Shown here: in pieces, positions 24,706 to 34,949 of the stretch
How positions within the stretch are numbered: position 1 is the stretch's first letter
Layout: the number at the start of each line of letters is the position of its first letter
Assembly (NCBI GenBank): GCA_026988435.1
Contig: JALSLH010000071.1
Location: 1-37,596 of the forward strand
Source: Methylophaga sp.
GTDB taxonomy: Bacteria > Pseudomonadota > Gammaproteobacteria > Nitrosococcales > Methylophagaceae
Reading direction: 5' to 3'
Length of the DNA stretch: 37,596 bases
Program-made: the position numbers and the translations under genes
The notes under the pieces: model-generated
What the model was told of the DNA's origin: nothing
What the model saw: only the letters and a program-made list of their open reading frames with translations
Databases searched by the model: none

Positions 24706-26289
24706 ATGATAGCAGAACAACTTGTTGACATCTCGCGGCTTCAGTTCGCTACGGTTGCCTTATACCATTTCCTATTCGTTCCACTCACATTAGGTTTGAC
24801 ATTTATCCTCGCTATTATGGAATCTGTCTATGTAATGACAGGCAAGCAGATCTACAAGGATATGGTGAAGTTCTGGGGGAAATTATTCGGTATTAACTTT
24901 GCTTTAGGCGTGGCGACAGGCCTCACCATGGAGTTTTCGTTTGGAACGAACTGGGCCTATTACTCTCATTATGTGGGCGATATCTTCGGAGCACCTTTGG
25001 CGATAGAAGGTTTAATGGCTTTCTTCCTTGAATCGACCTTTGTTGGCATGTTCTTTTTTGGTTGGGATCGCATGTCTAAAAATCAACATTTGATGGTCAC
25101 GTGGTTGATGGCAATCGGTACTAACTTCTCAGCATTATGGATCTTGATTGCAAACGGTTGGATGCAAAATCCTGTTGGCGCAGAACTTAATATTGAAACA
25201 ATGCGGATGGAAATGACCAGTTTCACTGAAATTTTGCTTAACCCTGTAGCACAAGTTAAATTTATTCATACTGTTGCAGGTGGCTATGTCGCAGGTTCGA
25301 TGTTTGTGCTGAGTATCAGTGCTTGGTATTTATTAAAAGGGCGCGATATTGGCTTTGCAAAACGTTCTTTTGCAGTTGCAGCAGGATTTGGTACCGCCGC
25401 TATTTTCTCTGTTATTTTATTAGGTGATGAAAGTGGTTATGAGACGGGGGCATTACAAAAATATAAATTAGCAGCGATTGAAGCGGAGTGGGAAACAGAA
25501 GAAGCTCCTGCGGCATTTACCTTATTTGGATTGCCCGATCAAGAAGCACAAGAAACGCATTATGCGATTAAAATTCCTTATGCATTGGGGATTATCGCTA
25601 CACGATCGTTAGATGAACAAGTAATGGGTCTAAAGGATATTATTAAAGAAAACGAGCAACGTATTAGAAATGGTATGGTGGCTTATGGCATGTTTGAAAA
25701 GATTAAAGATGGTTATGCATCGGAAGCGGATAAAGTATATTTCAAGGAAGAATTAAGCAAAGATTTTGGCTATGGATTATTGCTCAAGCAGTATACGGAT
25801 GATGTAGTTAATGCGAGTGAAGAACACATTCAATTGGCGGCTAAAAATAGTATTCCTAAAGTTGCACCATTATTCTTCACCTTTAGAGCAATGGTGGGTG
25901 CGGGTGTAGCAATGCTATTTGTATTTTTGTTAGCCTTTTATTTCACGGCTAAACGAACGGCATTCACCAAACGTTGGCTATTATGGCTATGTTTTATCAG
26001 CCTACCTTTACCATGGGTTGCCATTGAATGTGGCTGGTTTGTAGCTGAGTTTGGGCGACAACCTTGGGCAGTAGGTGAAATTCTTCCAACGGCATTGTCA
26101 GTGTCCAGTCTTGAATATAGTGATGTATTTAACAGCCTTATTGGTTTTATCGTTTTTTATACCTTTTTATTGATTGTTGAAGTGTATTTAATGCTCAAGT
26201 TTGCTCGATTGGGGCCTAGTTCCTTACATACTGGGCGATATCATTTTGAATCGGCAATGACGTCGAATCAAGACAAACATCTACTATAA
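24706..26289 (+). CDS. cydA: cytochrome bd ubiquinol oxidase subunit I
   Basis: A 527-residue subunit very similar to E. coli CydA. The haem ligands are identifiable: H21 (b595), H188 and M396 (b558), with R394 beside the latter, and the proton-channel acids E101 and E109. The quinol-binding Q loop is the long type (about 240-380), starting GDESGYETGALQKYKLAAIEAEWE. It oxidises ubiquinol and reduces O2 to water with high affinity in the inner membrane. It is the first gene of cydA-cydB-cydX-cydD-cydC. Unlike many autotrophs that use the CIO type with a short Q loop, this is the E. coli-like CydA. Confidence 0.98.
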   Translation: MIAEQLVDISRLQFATVALYHFLFVPLTLGLTFILAIMESVYVMTGKQIYKDMVKFWGKLFGINFALGVATGLTMEFSFGTNWAYYSHYVGDIFGAPLAIEGLMAFFLESTFVGMFFFGWDRMSKNQHLMVTWLMAIGTNFSALWILIANGWMQNPVGAELNIETMRMEMTSFTEILLNPVAQVKFIHTVAGGYVAGSMFVLSISAWYLLKGRDIGFAKRSFAVAAGFGTAAIFSVILLGDESGYETGALQKYKLAAIEAEWETEEAPAAFTLFGLPDQEAQETHYAIKIPYALGIIATRSLDEQVMGLKDIIKENEQRIRNGMVAYGMFEKIKDGYASEADKVYFKEELSKDFGYGLLLKQYTDDVVNASEEHIQLAAKNSIPKVAPLFFTFRAMVGAGVAMLFVFLLAFYFTAKRTAFTKRWLLWLCFISLPLPWVAIECGWFVAEFGRQPWAVGEILPTALSVSSLEYSDVFNSLIGFIVFYTFLLIVEVYLMLKFARLGPSSLHTGRYHFESAMTSNQDKHLL

Positions 26290-26301
26290 GGGAGAGTGAA
26301 T

Positions 26302-27447
26302 ATGGAATTTTTAAGTTATGAATATTTAAAACTCGCTTGGTGGATCTTGATCGGTGTGCTTTGGATTTGTTTTGCCCTAACAGAAGGTTTTGATATGGGC
26401 GTTGCGATGATTTTACCTTTTGTTGGTAAAACAGATGAAGAGCGCCGTGTAGCGATTAATGCGATTGCACCGCACTGGGATGGTAATCAGGTTTGGTTAA
26501 TTCTCGCCGCTGGCGCATTGTTTGCTGCATGGCCGACCTTGTATGCAACAGCCTTTTCAGCGATGTACTTGGCATTATTAATACTATTGTTTTCATTATT
26601 TTTAAGGCCCGTAGGCTTTGATTATCGCTCTAAATTACCAAGTCAAAAATGGCGAAATTTTTGGGATTGGGCGTTATTTGTGCCGGGTGTGATCCCGCCG
26701 CTTATTTTTGGTGTGGGTATGGGCAACTTATTCCTCGGAATTGGCTTTGAATATGATGATCTAATGCGATCGTCATTGGAGACAAGTTTTTTCCAACTTT
26801 TACACCCTTTTGCAGTGTTATCTGGGCTATTAGCAATAGCCATGTTTATGATGCATGGTGCCAGCTATTTAATGCTACGTTCAGGCTGGCCTGTTTATGA
26901 GCGTGCAAGAACGTTTTTAGGGTTCGCAGCATTAGCTGTTATTGTGCTATTTGCAATAGAAGGCATTTGGCTGTGGCAATGGATTGACGGCTATGCAATT
27001 AGCGGTCATTTTGATATTGCGGCGGTGAGTAATCCGCTAAATAAAACTGTTACCGTCGGTGAAGTAAGTTGGTTGCATAATTATACTGTTTACCCATGGT
27101 TTATTGTTGCTCCTGTTTTAGGTTTTGGAGGCGCATTGCTTGCCTTTATTATGGGTAGAGCAGATAGGGCCGTATTGGCTTTTTATGGTTCGTGTATGAG
27201 CATGATTGGCATTATTTTAACCGCTGGGTTTTCGCTATTTCCGTTTATCTTCCCATCAAGTTTAAACCCAAGTCATAGCTTAACAATGTGGGATGCCACA
27301 TCAAGTGCATTAACCTTAAATATAATGTTCTGGGCGGCATTGTTTTTTGTGCCTCTTATCCTAGCGTATACCTCGTGGTGTTATAAGGTTATGTGGGGCA
27401 AGCATACTGTAGAAAGCATTCGTGAAAATGAACATACACTCTACTAA
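26302..27447 (+). CDS. cydB: cytochrome bd ubiquinol oxidase subunit II
   Basis: A 381-residue subunit from the ATG at 26302, which has AGGGAGAG upstream; a GTG two codons earlier is less likely. Typical CydB features are ALTEGFDMGVAMILPFVGKTDEERRVAINAIAPHWDGNQVWLI near the start, plus the SSLNPSHSLTMWDATSS segment and eight hydrophobic helices. It forms the heterodimer partner of CydA. It follows cydA by 12 bp and precedes cydX by 11 bp. Confidence 0.97.
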   Translation: MEFLSYEYLKLAWWILIGVLWICFALTEGFDMGVAMILPFVGKTDEERRVAINAIAPHWDGNQVWLILAAGALFAAWPTLYATAFSAMYLALLILLFSLFLRPVGFDYRSKLPSQKWRNFWDWALFVPGVIPPLIFGVGMGNLFLGIGFEYDDLMRSSLETSFFQLLHPFAVLSGLLAIAMFMMHGASYLMLRSGWPVYERARTFLGFAALAVIVLFAIEGIWLWQWIDGYAISGHFDIAAVSNPLNKTVTVGEVSWLHNYTVYPWFIVAPVLGFGGALLAFIMGRADRAVLAFYGSCMSMIGIILTAGFSLFPFIFPSSLNPSHSLTMWDATSSALTLNIMFWAALFFVPLILAYTSWCYKVMWGKHTVESIRENEHTLY

Positions 27448-27458
27448 GGAGATTTAAT

Positions 27459-27560
27459 ATGTGGTATTTCGCATGGTTACTGGGTGTATTATTGGCGAGC
27501 GCCTTTGGTATTATCAATGTGATGTGGTTGGAGCTGAACGGGCTTGAAGACGACGAATAA
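27459..27560 (+). CDS. cydX: cytochrome bd small subunit CydX
   Basis: A 33-residue single-helix peptide starting MWYFAWLLGVLLASAFGIINVMWLE, aligning directly with E. coli CydX (MWYFAWILG...), ending in an acidic tail (GLEDDE). CydX stabilises the haems in the CydAB complex. The ATG has a strong AAGGAG 8 nt upstream. The gene sits between cydB and cydD, as in other proteobacteria. Confidence 0.96.
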   Translation: MWYFAWLLGVLLASAFGIINVMWLELNGLEDDE

Positions 27561-27574
27561 ATGATAATGGTTTA

Positions 27575-29308
27575 ATGAATATCCCTGACTTTTTAAAGTC
27601 ACAAAAACCGCTAACAGAACATTATCTCAGTTTAGCTATTGGCTTAGGACTAACAGCCGGGTTTTTATTGATATTACAGGCCTGGTTGCTGGCTAATATC
27701 ATTAATACTGTTATTTTTGAAAAGGCATCACTTAGCGATGTGCAAGCGTGGCTATGGGCGATGCTGGTGGTATTTTTATTGCGTGCAGGCTTAAGTTGGG
27801 CATCGGAAGTGACAGCATTTAAAGCTGCTGCACGGGTAAAAGTCAATTTACGCAACCGTCTGCATCAACATCTCCTTGCTTTAGGCCCTGTTGCCATTGA
27901 TGGTGAACGTAGTGGTGAGATCATGACCACTTTAGTGGAGGGTGTTGAAGCGTTAGAAGCTTATTATGCACGCTATTTACCAACCATGGCGTTAGTGGTT
28001 CTCATCCCGTTGTCTATTTTAGTTTTTGTTTTTCCAATAGATTGGATATCAGGATTGGTACTGTTAATCACCGCACCGTTAATTCCTTTTTTTATGATCT
28101 TGATAGGGAAAGGCACCCAACGGCTTAACAAAAAACAATGGCGTAAATTGGCGCGAATGAGTGCCCATTTTCTGGATATGATTCAGGGCTTGACGACATT
28201 AAAGATTTTTAATGCCAGTCGGCGTGAAATAGACACGATACAACGTATTTCTGATGATTATCGACGATCAACTATGTCAGTGTTACGCGTTGCATTTTTA
28301 TCTTCATTAGTGCTTGAATTTTTGGCCAGTGTCAGTATTGCAATTGTGGCCGTATTGGTTGGTTTTAGATTGTTTTATGGTGAGATTGATTTCTTTTATG
28401 GCTTTTTTGCCTTGCTATTAGCCCCCGAGTTTTATTTGCCATTACGTAATATGGGCACGCATTATCATGCACGGTTAGAAGCGATTGGTGCGGCTGAAAA
28501 AATGTTAGATATTTTGCAACAACCATTGCCAAAGCAAAATAAAATAACGGCTGTTAGCAAACTGTTAACAAGCCCTATCGACATTGAATTTAATCATGTG
28601 GTTTATCGTTATGATCATCGTGGCGAGGCATTAAAGGATTTTACGGTATCCATTCCTGCAGGTAGAACTATCGCTTTGGTTGGCAAAAGTGGCGCAGGAA
28701 AAAGTACGGTGATCCGATTGTTAGCAGGGTTTATACATACAACACAAGGCAGTATCACTGTTAATAAAATTCCCCTTGAACAAGTAAATATTGTTGATTG
28801 GCGCAAGCAGATTGCGTGGGTGCCTCAAAACCCCCATTTATTTCGAGGTTCAATCCGAGATAATATCGCCTTAGGTATGGACAATGCCGATGATAAAGCT
28901 ATTTCGCAAGCCGCAAAATTAGCCAATATTGCTGACTATATCGATAGTTTAGAAGCGGGATATGACACTCAAATTGGGGAACGTGGGCAAGGTTTGTCGG
29001 GCGGACAAATTCAGCGAATAGCCCTTGCGCGCGCATTTTTGAAAGATGCGCCTATTATTTTATTAGATGAAGCCACAGCAAATCTAGATTCTGAAAGTGA
29101 ACAATTGATTCAGCAAAGTATTATGACACTGGCAACAAACAAAACAGTGATCATGATAGCGCATCGACTGAAAACAGTGGAACATGCCGATCAGATCCTA
29201 GTTATGGATCAAGGCAAAATTATTGAATCGGGAACACATTCAGCATTATTGGCACAATCAGGACTTTATGCACAATTAATTCGCACCTTTGCTGAGGTGG
29301 ATGCATGA
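27575..29308 (+). CDS. cydD: CydD, heterodimeric ABC exporter subunit needed for cytochrome bd
   Basis: A 577-residue type IV ABC exporter half-subunit: six transmembrane helices (about 15-300) and a C-terminal ATPase with Walker A GKSGAGKST (about 369-377), the signature LSGGQ and Walker B IILLDEAT. With CydC it forms the inner-membrane transporter that keeps the periplasm reduced (thiol or haem-linked substrate) and lets cytochrome bd mature. It begins 14 bp after cydX. The stop overlaps the cydC start (ATGA), as expected for stoichiometric heterodimers. Confidence 0.96.
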   Translation: MNIPDFLKSQKPLTEHYLSLAIGLGLTAGFLLILQAWLLANIINTVIFEKASLSDVQAWLWAMLVVFLLRAGLSWASEVTAFKAAARVKVNLRNRLHQHLLALGPVAIDGERSGEIMTTLVEGVEALEAYYARYLPTMALVVLIPLSILVFVFPIDWISGLVLLITAPLIPFFMILIGKGTQRLNKKQWRKLARMSAHFLDMIQGLTTLKIFNASRREIDTIQRISDDYRRSTMSVLRVAFLSSLVLEFLASVSIAIVAVLVGFRLFYGEIDFFYGFFALLLAPEFYLPLRNMGTHYHARLEAIGAAEKMLDILQQPLPKQNKITAVSKLLTSPIDIEFNHVVYRYDHRGEALKDFTVSIPAGRTIALVGKSGAGKSTVIRLLAGFIHTTQGSITVNKIPLEQVNIVDWRKQIAWVPQNPHLFRGSIRDNIALGMDNADDKAISQAAKLANIADYIDSLEAGYDTQIGERGQGLSGGQIQRIALARAFLKDAPIILLDEATANLDSESEQLIQQSIMTLATNKTVIMIAHRLKTVEHADQILVMDQGKIIESGTHSALLAQSGLYAQLIRTFAEVDA

Positions 29309-30966
29309 TAAACAATATCAAGATAGTATTCCGTTTATTGATGTTATTTAAGCCTTACTGGGCTTGGATGGTGCTTGGTATCATTTTGTCGTTGATCACG
29401 CTGTTGGCAAATGTAGGCTTACTTGCGCTTGCCGCTTGGTTTATCACCATAATGGGCATAGCTGGTACGGCGGGTATTAGTCAAGTTAATTACTTCACGC
29501 CGGCGGCAATGATTCGCGGCTTTGCTATTATTCGAACAGCGGGTCGCTATGCAGAAAGAGTGGTGACTCATGAAGCGACATTTAGGCAGTTATCGGCGTT
29601 ACGAGTATGGTTTTATCAGCGGTTAGAACCGTTAGCCCCCGCTGTGCTACAACAGTATCATAGTGGCGATATTTTAAGCCGTATCAGTGCTGATATTGAT
29701 CAACTACAGAATTTTTATCTGCGGATTGCTGCGCCACTTATCGTCGCGTTCATTGCCGTCATATTTTATAGTGTCTTCTTGATAAGATATGACATGGGCT
29801 TATGGCTTGTTGAGATAAGTTTATTAATACTTGCTGGTGTGCTGGTCCCTTTATTAGTGAATCGACTGGCTAAAAAGCCGGCTGAACGAATGGTGAAAAC
29901 TAAAACCTGTCTGCGAACAACCGCGATTGATAGTATGCAAGGTATGGCAGAACTGCTGATTTATGGTGCGCAGCAGCAACAAATAGAAAAGATACAGCAG
30001 TTAAGCCAGCAGTTGGTAAGCGATCAGCAAAAACAAGCAACATTGATGGGGTTTTCACAAGGAGCACTGGGATTGAGTGCTAATTTGGCGATGTGGAGTA
30101 TGCTGATCATCACTATCCCGCTGGTGAGCTCACAGCAACTTTCGCCAGAAATGATGCCCATGTTTGCATTATTTGCACTTGCCAGTTTTGAGGCTATTGT
30201 ACCCTTGCCACTGGCATTGCAATTATTGCCTGAAACGTTGGCATCTGCAAAACGGATTTTTGAACTGGCTGATAGTAAACCAGTGATAAGTGAACCAGAA
30301 CAAGCCTCGCCTCAGCCTGAACAGCTGGATATTGTCTTCGATCAGGTCAGCTTTCGTTATCCAACTAGTGATAACGATGTAATTAAATCGCTTAGTTTCT
30401 GCTTACCGCAAGGTAACAAGGTCGCTATTATCGGAGAAAGCGGGGCAGGGAAAACCAGTATTGTTCAGCTATTGTTAAAATTTTGGCCATGCAGTGGCGG
30501 TTCGATACAATTAGGTGGCTATGATTTAAGTGCCTATCATAGTGAAGACTGTCGACGTTATTTCAGTGCAGTTAGCCAGCAGACTGTTTTGTTTAATAGC
30601 ACGATTAAACGTAATTTATTATTGGCAAACCCAGATGCCAGCGATGAAGCATTGCAACAGGTTTGTCGTATTGCCCAGATAGATGCGTTTATTACATCGC
30701 AACCTGATGGCTATGATACTTGGGTGGGTGAAGCGGGCTTAAAGCTCTCGGGTGGACAAGCACAACGTATTGCTGTTGCTAGAGCTTTATTGAAAGACGC
30801 GCCCATTTTGATTTTAGATGAACCAGGTGAGGGTTTGGATACGGATACCGAGAAAAAAATGCTCGATGCTATTCTTGCTTACAAACCCGACACCAGTATC
30901 TTATTGATAAGCCATAAGAAAGCAGGGCTGGATCGGATGGATGAAATTATTCTTCTGCCAAATTAA
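29305..30966 (+). CDS. cydC: CydC, heterodimeric ABC exporter subunit needed for cytochrome bd
   Basis: A 553-residue ABC exporter half-subunit with the CydC-type N-terminus (LLMLFKPYWAWMVLGIILSLITLLANVGLLALAAWFI), six helices and an ATPase with Walker A GESGAGKTS, signature LSGGQ and Walker B LILDEPGEG. The D-loop reads EGLD rather than SALD, normal for CydC. It overlaps cydD by 4 nt and is the last gene of the cyd operon. Its stop is 2 bp from the convergent DUF4197 gene, with no hairpin terminator between them. Confidence 0.96.
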   Translation: MINNIKIVFRLLMLFKPYWAWMVLGIILSLITLLANVGLLALAAWFITIMGIAGTAGISQVNYFTPAAMIRGFAIIRTAGRYAERVVTHEATFRQLSALRVWFYQRLEPLAPAVLQQYHSGDILSRISADIDQLQNFYLRIAAPLIVAFIAVIFYSVFLIRYDMGLWLVEISLLILAGVLVPLLVNRLAKKPAERMVKTKTCLRTTAIDSMQGMAELLIYGAQQQQIEKIQQLSQQLVSDQQKQATLMGFSQGALGLSANLAMWSMLIITIPLVSSQQLSPEMMPMFALFALASFEAIVPLPLALQLLPETLASAKRIFELADSKPVISEPEQASPQPEQLDIVFDQVSFRYPTSDNDVIKSLSFCLPQGNKVAIIGESGAGKTSIVQLLLKFWPCSGGSIQLGGYDLSAYHSEDCRRYFSAVSQQTVLFNSTIKRNLLLANPDASDEALQQVCRIAQIDAFITSQPDGYDTWVGEAGLKLSGGQAQRIAVARALLKDAPILILDEPGEGLDTDTEKKMLDAILAYKPDTSILLISHKKAGLDRMDEIILLPN

Positions 30967-30968
30967 GC

Positions 30969-31721
30969 TTATTTCGCAAAGACTTGTTTTAATAGCTCGG
31001 TTGTTCTTGCCGCAGGATTTTCACGAATTTTCTTTTCTTCTAGAGCGATCATGGTGAATAAGCCATTCAAAGCTTGATCAGTCACATAACTAGTCAAATC
31101 CATATCAATATTTTCACCGACTAATGGAATCGCAGCCACTTTATCAGTTAAATCATTATAATATTTTGTTGTGCCTACTTCATTGAGTGAGTTATCGATT
31201 GTTGGGCGGAATAATTCAGTTAATTGCGGTGTGGTTTTTTCACGGAAATACTGTGTGGCGGCATCATCTTCACCTTGAAGAATGGTTTGTGCATCTTCAA
31301 TACTCATATTTTTAATGGCATCAATAATTAGTGCGGTTGCTTCTGGCGCCGCTTTCTCTGCTGCATGATTCATGCTTTCTTCAAATGTATCGGCGTATGA
31401 ACTTAAGCCAAACTTACGCATTAAATCGCCAGCTTGTTTTAACTTGGGCGGCATGGCAATTTTAATAAGCTCGTTTGAAAGGTAACCATCTGGTTTGCTC
31501 ACGGCTTTTACTGCACGTTCACTACCAATGCTGAGTGCTTCTTTTAAACCAGAAATAATCGTATTGGAATCTAAAGATGAACTGGTAGTATCACTAGACA
31601 AAATATCGCTTCCTACTTCGGAAAAGTCTTTAAGAAGTGACCGCCAATCAGCATTAGATGGCGTGCTCATTAGTGTCATTATTACAAATAACGATGCTGA
31701 AATATTCTTAGGGGATGCCAT
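30969..31721 (-). CDS. DUF4197 protein, predicted exported
   Basis: A 250-residue protein with a signal peptide (KNISASLFVIMTLMSTPSNA) and a mature domain matching the DUF4197 family: ISGLKEALSIGSERAVKAVSKPDGYLSN, IKIAMPPKLKQAGDLMRKFGL, the AAEKAAPEA segment and a C-terminal LNGLFTMIALEEKKIRENPAARTTELLKQVF. Function is unknown; location is probably periplasmic. It starts 13 bp after the cbbO stop, with AAGGAC before the ATG, so it appears to ride at the end of the RuBisCO operon. A wider role outside carbon fixation is likely because the family occurs in non-autotrophs. Confidence 0.9.
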   Translation of the reverse strand: MASPKNISASLFVIMTLMSTPSNADWRSLLKDFSEVGSDILSSDTTSSSLDSNTIISGLKEALSIGSERAVKAVSKPDGYLSNELIKIAMPPKLKQAGDLMRKFGLSSYADTFEESMNHAAEKAAPEATALIIDAIKNMSIEDAQTILQGEDDAATQYFREKTTPQLTELFRPTIDNSLNEVGTTKYYNDLTDKVAAIPLVGENIDMDLTSYVTDQALNGLFTMIALEEKKIRENPAARTTELLKQVFAK

Positions 31722-31734
31722 AGTGCGTCCTTAT

Positions 31735-33984
31735 TTATTTTGTCAAACTAGCAAATAATGCGGGCAATTTTTCAGGCAGATTGTTAATATTATCGATCAC
31801 TAAATGTTGCTTGCCAAAAATATCACTTACATACTCATCTGCATGAGGATCGAGGGTAATACAATAGCTGAAAATACCTTCTTGGTCTAGTTCCTGAACT
31901 GCTTTGTGTGTATCTTCTATGAGTAGGCGTTCATCGTCAACATCAATATCTGCAGGCTCACCATCTGTGAGGATTAATAATAGTTTTTTATCAGCTTTTT
32001 GAGCTGATAGATAATGTGCCGCATGCCGCATCGCAGCCCCCATTCGTGTTGAATAGCTTGCTTTTAAGCCTGCGATGCGGCCTTTTACATCATCATCCCA
32101 TTGTTCACTAAAGCCTTTAATATGGTGATAACGTACATCATGACGGGTATTGGAATGAAAGCCGGCAATAGCAAATTTATCACCGAGTTGTTCAATTGAC
32201 CAAGACAATAGCGACACGGATTCTTGGCATAACTCTAAAATAGTTTGCGTGGCACCTTGTGGTATTTCATTGGTTGATTGTGATAAATCAAGTAATAACA
32301 TAACGGCAATATCACGGCCATCATGTTTATGACTCATATTGATTCGAGTATCAGGTTGGCTGCCACTTTTTAGGTCAATTAATGAGCGAATGGCAACATC
32401 AAGATCAAGTTCTGACCCTTCTTCTTGATAGCGAACACGCACATAATTTTGTGGTTTTAATAATTCTAAAATTCGTTTCATTCGCTTGAGTACGGCGGCA
32501 TGTTTTTCTAACAATACATCTACATCGGTGGCATTTCCAGAAGGATGTAGAGATTCATAAACACTGACCCAATCTGGGCGATAACTTTGTGAGTTGTAGT
32601 CCCATTCTGGATAATGCCGTGGTGGGAGGCCTTGAACTTCCTCTTCTTCAGCTTGATTTTTGCGATTATCATCAAACGATTCTTCTTCGTCACCTTCTTC
32701 AATGAATACCCACATATGGCGGTTATCATCACGGTAATCAATTTCAGTATCATCAAAAAATACGTTGGCTAATTGGTCGCTTTGAATACGTGTTCGGGCT
32801 ACATAAGAAAGAGCGATACCTGCAATCTCTTTAGTGCTAGATTCTCCAGCAGTCATGGCGCTATGAAAACGCTCGGCAAATTCAAGCAAATCAGGATCTG
32901 TATAGCCATGCTCAGGATCGAGTAATGCGAGTGATAGCATGGCTAAACGATGACGAAGACAAGATTGGGTCGCTGGATCACAGGCGCCTTCAACAGGGCG
33001 AGGGTGTAATTTGATGAATAACTGTCGTAAGCCAGGGTATTGTTGGATCGCTAAGTATTCAACGCGGGCATCTTCAATAAACTCGACAGCCATCCGCTGA
33101 AAAGGACTGTAATTATCAGCGATAATCGGTTTAGTCCATCGCTGATGCGCAGCCATGTGCGCCAATGTGGCACGATAACGATCAATGCCTGTGACATTAT
33201 TAATATCATCATACACATCGGGAATGCGAAAGCCTAATTGATCAAAATAAGGTTGCGGTTTGCGTAATTCATCAAAACCTAGAGAATAGGGGACTAACTG
33301 TGGATCAGATTGCCATAAACCTTGCATATAGAGATTAAGTTTACGTTCATTATCATAAAATAATGTGCCATGGCGTTCGCGTTGCATGATAGCATGGCTA
33401 TCGGCAGATTGAAGGCTGAAAAAGTCTATTTGACGTTCTGGATGATTGTTGTAGTACTGAATACCATAATCAATCCAGTTTTTGAGTCCGCCTAATGATA
33501 ATTGATCAATTAAATATGGGATCTTTTTTAATAATATGGGTAAGCCGGGGCTTGGAATGGTCGCTTGCTTGCCATGGATAGATTTGGTGGTTGCTTCCAT
33601 CATATCAAAAACTATGTCGAAATAATTTTTTAGTGCAGGTATATCACCTAAACGACGTGAGACGGCACCTAAAGTATGTAAAAATTCTGGAATAGCTTTG
33701 CCGTTCGGCGTACGAGACATTTTCCAAACGCTTTGTGAGACAAGTTCGAGTACAGGTTCGCCAAGGTGTTCGGCAATGGCAGGCATATCTTCAAGATAGG
33801 TGAGAACCGGCTCAACACCACGACCAATCATGCAGACCAGCGAGGCGCCTTCTAAGTAATCTTCAACGCCTTGTTGCGAAAGCAACGCATTGGCTTCTGC
33901 CATACATTCATCAAATACGGGGTCGATTTGTTCAAAACCGCATTGGAGTCTTTCGCGGTAAGGATTTTGTTCCGCTTCACTCAT
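31735..33984 (-). CDS. cbbO: CbbO, von Willebrand factor A subunit of RuBisCO activase
   Basis: A 749-residue CbbO. The N-terminal two thirds are helical and bind the CbbQ ring and RuBisCO; the C-terminal VWA domain has an intact MIDAS motif DLSQS (in MLLLDLSQSTNE) and the later TDGEPADID acidic loop. CbbO bridges the AAA+ CbbQ hexamer to inhibited RuBisCO and triggers release of tight-binding sugar phosphates. It follows cbbQ by 17 bp and precedes the DUF4197 gene by 13 bp. The acidic, Glu-rich insert at about 410-440 is usual for the family. Confidence 0.95.
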   Translation of the reverse strand: MSEAEQNPYRERLQCGFEQIDPVFDECMAEANALLSQQGVEDYLEGASLVCMIGRGVEPVLTYLEDMPAIAEHLGEPVLELVSQSVWKMSRTPNGKAIPEFLHTLGAVSRRLGDIPALKNYFDIVFDMMEATTKSIHGKQATIPSPGLPILLKKIPYLIDQLSLGGLKNWIDYGIQYYNNHPERQIDFFSLQSADSHAIMQRERHGTLFYDNERKLNLYMQGLWQSDPQLVPYSLGFDELRKPQPYFDQLGFRIPDVYDDINNVTGIDRYRATLAHMAAHQRWTKPIIADNYSPFQRMAVEFIEDARVEYLAIQQYPGLRQLFIKLHPRPVEGACDPATQSCLRHRLAMLSLALLDPEHGYTDPDLLEFAERFHSAMTAGESSTKEIAGIALSYVARTRIQSDQLANVFFDDTEIDYRDDNRHMWVFIEEGDEEESFDDNRKNQAEEEEVQGLPPRHYPEWDYNSQSYRPDWVSVYESLHPSGNATDVDVLLEKHAAVLKRMKRILELLKPQNYVRVRYQEEGSELDLDVAIRSLIDLKSGSQPDTRINMSHKHDGRDIAVMLLLDLSQSTNEIPQGATQTILELCQESVSLLSWSIEQLGDKFAIAGFHSNTRHDVRYHHIKGFSEQWDDDVKGRIAGLKASYSTRMGAAMRHAAHYLSAQKADKKLLLILTDGEPADIDVDDERLLIEDTHKAVQELDQEGIFSYCITLDPHADEYVSDIFGKQHLVIDNINNLPEKLPALFASLTK

Positions 33985-34001
33985 GTGCTTAGCCTAATCG
34001 A

Positions 34002-34805
34002 TTAAGCAAACATGGTATTGATAGCGTGATCTAAGGTATCACGAATATCTGCATCGTCAGTGATAGGCCTTACTAAAGCCATCTTACATGCTGCTTGGGG
34101 AGAAATGCCATTATCCATCAAGGCGGCGGCATAGGTGAGTAGACGTGTTGAGATGCCTTCATCAAGACCATGGCCTTTTAGATTTCTAGCAGTACCCGCA
34201 ATCTTAACTAATTTATCAGCTAAATCAGCATTAATACCGGTTTCTTTTTGCAATATATTTGATTCGATCTCTGGTGTAGGATAATCAAACTCAAACGCAG
34301 TAAAACGTTGTTTAGTCGATTGTTTTAGATCTTTCATCAAACTTTGATAACCCGGGTTATACGAAATAACCAATTGGAAATCAGGATGCGCTTCAAGCAA
34401 CTCGCCTTTTTTATCTAAAGGTAAAACACGGCGATGATCCGTTAGAGGATGAATAACAACCGTCGTATCTTGGCGTGCTTCAACCACTTCATCTAAATAA
34501 CAAATTGCGCCAATACGTGCGGCAACAGTTAATGGGCCATCTAACCAGCGTGTACCGTTGGCATCTAATAAATAACGACCCACTAAGTCAGAAGCAGTCA
34601 TATCTTCATTACAGGCAACCGTGATCAGTGGCTTATTTAGCTTCCACGCCATATGCTCAATAAAGCGTGATTTACCACAACCTGTAGGGCCTTTCACCAT
34701 GACAGGTAGGCGTGCACTGTATGCTGCCGTGTAGAGTTCAACTTCATCACTTTGTACTTGGTAGAAAGGTTCTTCTTTGATTAGGTATTGTTCTGTATCA
34801 CTCAT
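34002..34805 (-). CDS. cbbQ: CbbQ, AAA+ (MoxR-type) RuBisCO activase
   Basis: A 267-residue AAA+ ATPase with Walker A GPTGCGKS at 39-46, Walker B ICYLDEVVEA and the pore/sensor region VISYNPGYQ. CbbQ forms hexamers that remodel inhibited RuBisCO together with CbbO. Order and spacing cbbM-cbbQ-cbbO are standard for form II systems. A hairpin terminator or attenuator (34898-34921) lies between cbbM and this gene, which would lower cbbQ-cbbO output relative to RuBisCO. Confidence 0.96.
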   Translation of the reverse strand: MSDTEQYLIKEEPFYQVQSDEVELYTAAYSARLPVMVKGPTGCGKSRFIEHMAWKLNKPLITVACNEDMTASDLVGRYLLDANGTRWLDGPLTVAARIGAICYLDEVVEARQDTTVVIHPLTDHRRVLPLDKKGELLEAHPDFQLVISYNPGYQSLMKDLKQSTKQRFTAFEFDYPTPEIESNILQKETGINADLADKLVKIAGTARNLKGHGLDEGISTRLLTYAAALMDNGISPQAACKMALVRPITDDADIRDTLDHAINTMFA

Positions 34806-34897
34806 GGGATAAAAGCTCAGTTGTAGAAAAAGATTTAGGAAAAAAAACTGTTAGAAGACGACTTTTCTAAATATTTTTGCAGTGGGAATATGGAAGG

Positions 34898-34921
34898 AAA
34901 ACTCCCTGCCGGAGCAGGGAG
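34898..34921 (-). terminator. hairpin between cbbM and cbbQ, partial terminator
   Basis: Perfect 8-bp G+C-rich stem CTCCCTGC / GCAGGGAG with a 4-nt loop (34902-34921), followed in the cbbM direction by TTTTCC. The short U-run suggests partial termination or protection of the cbbM 3' end rather than a full stop. Confidence 0.7.
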
Positions 34922-34949
34922 ATTACCGTTTAACGTATTGTGCTTAGGC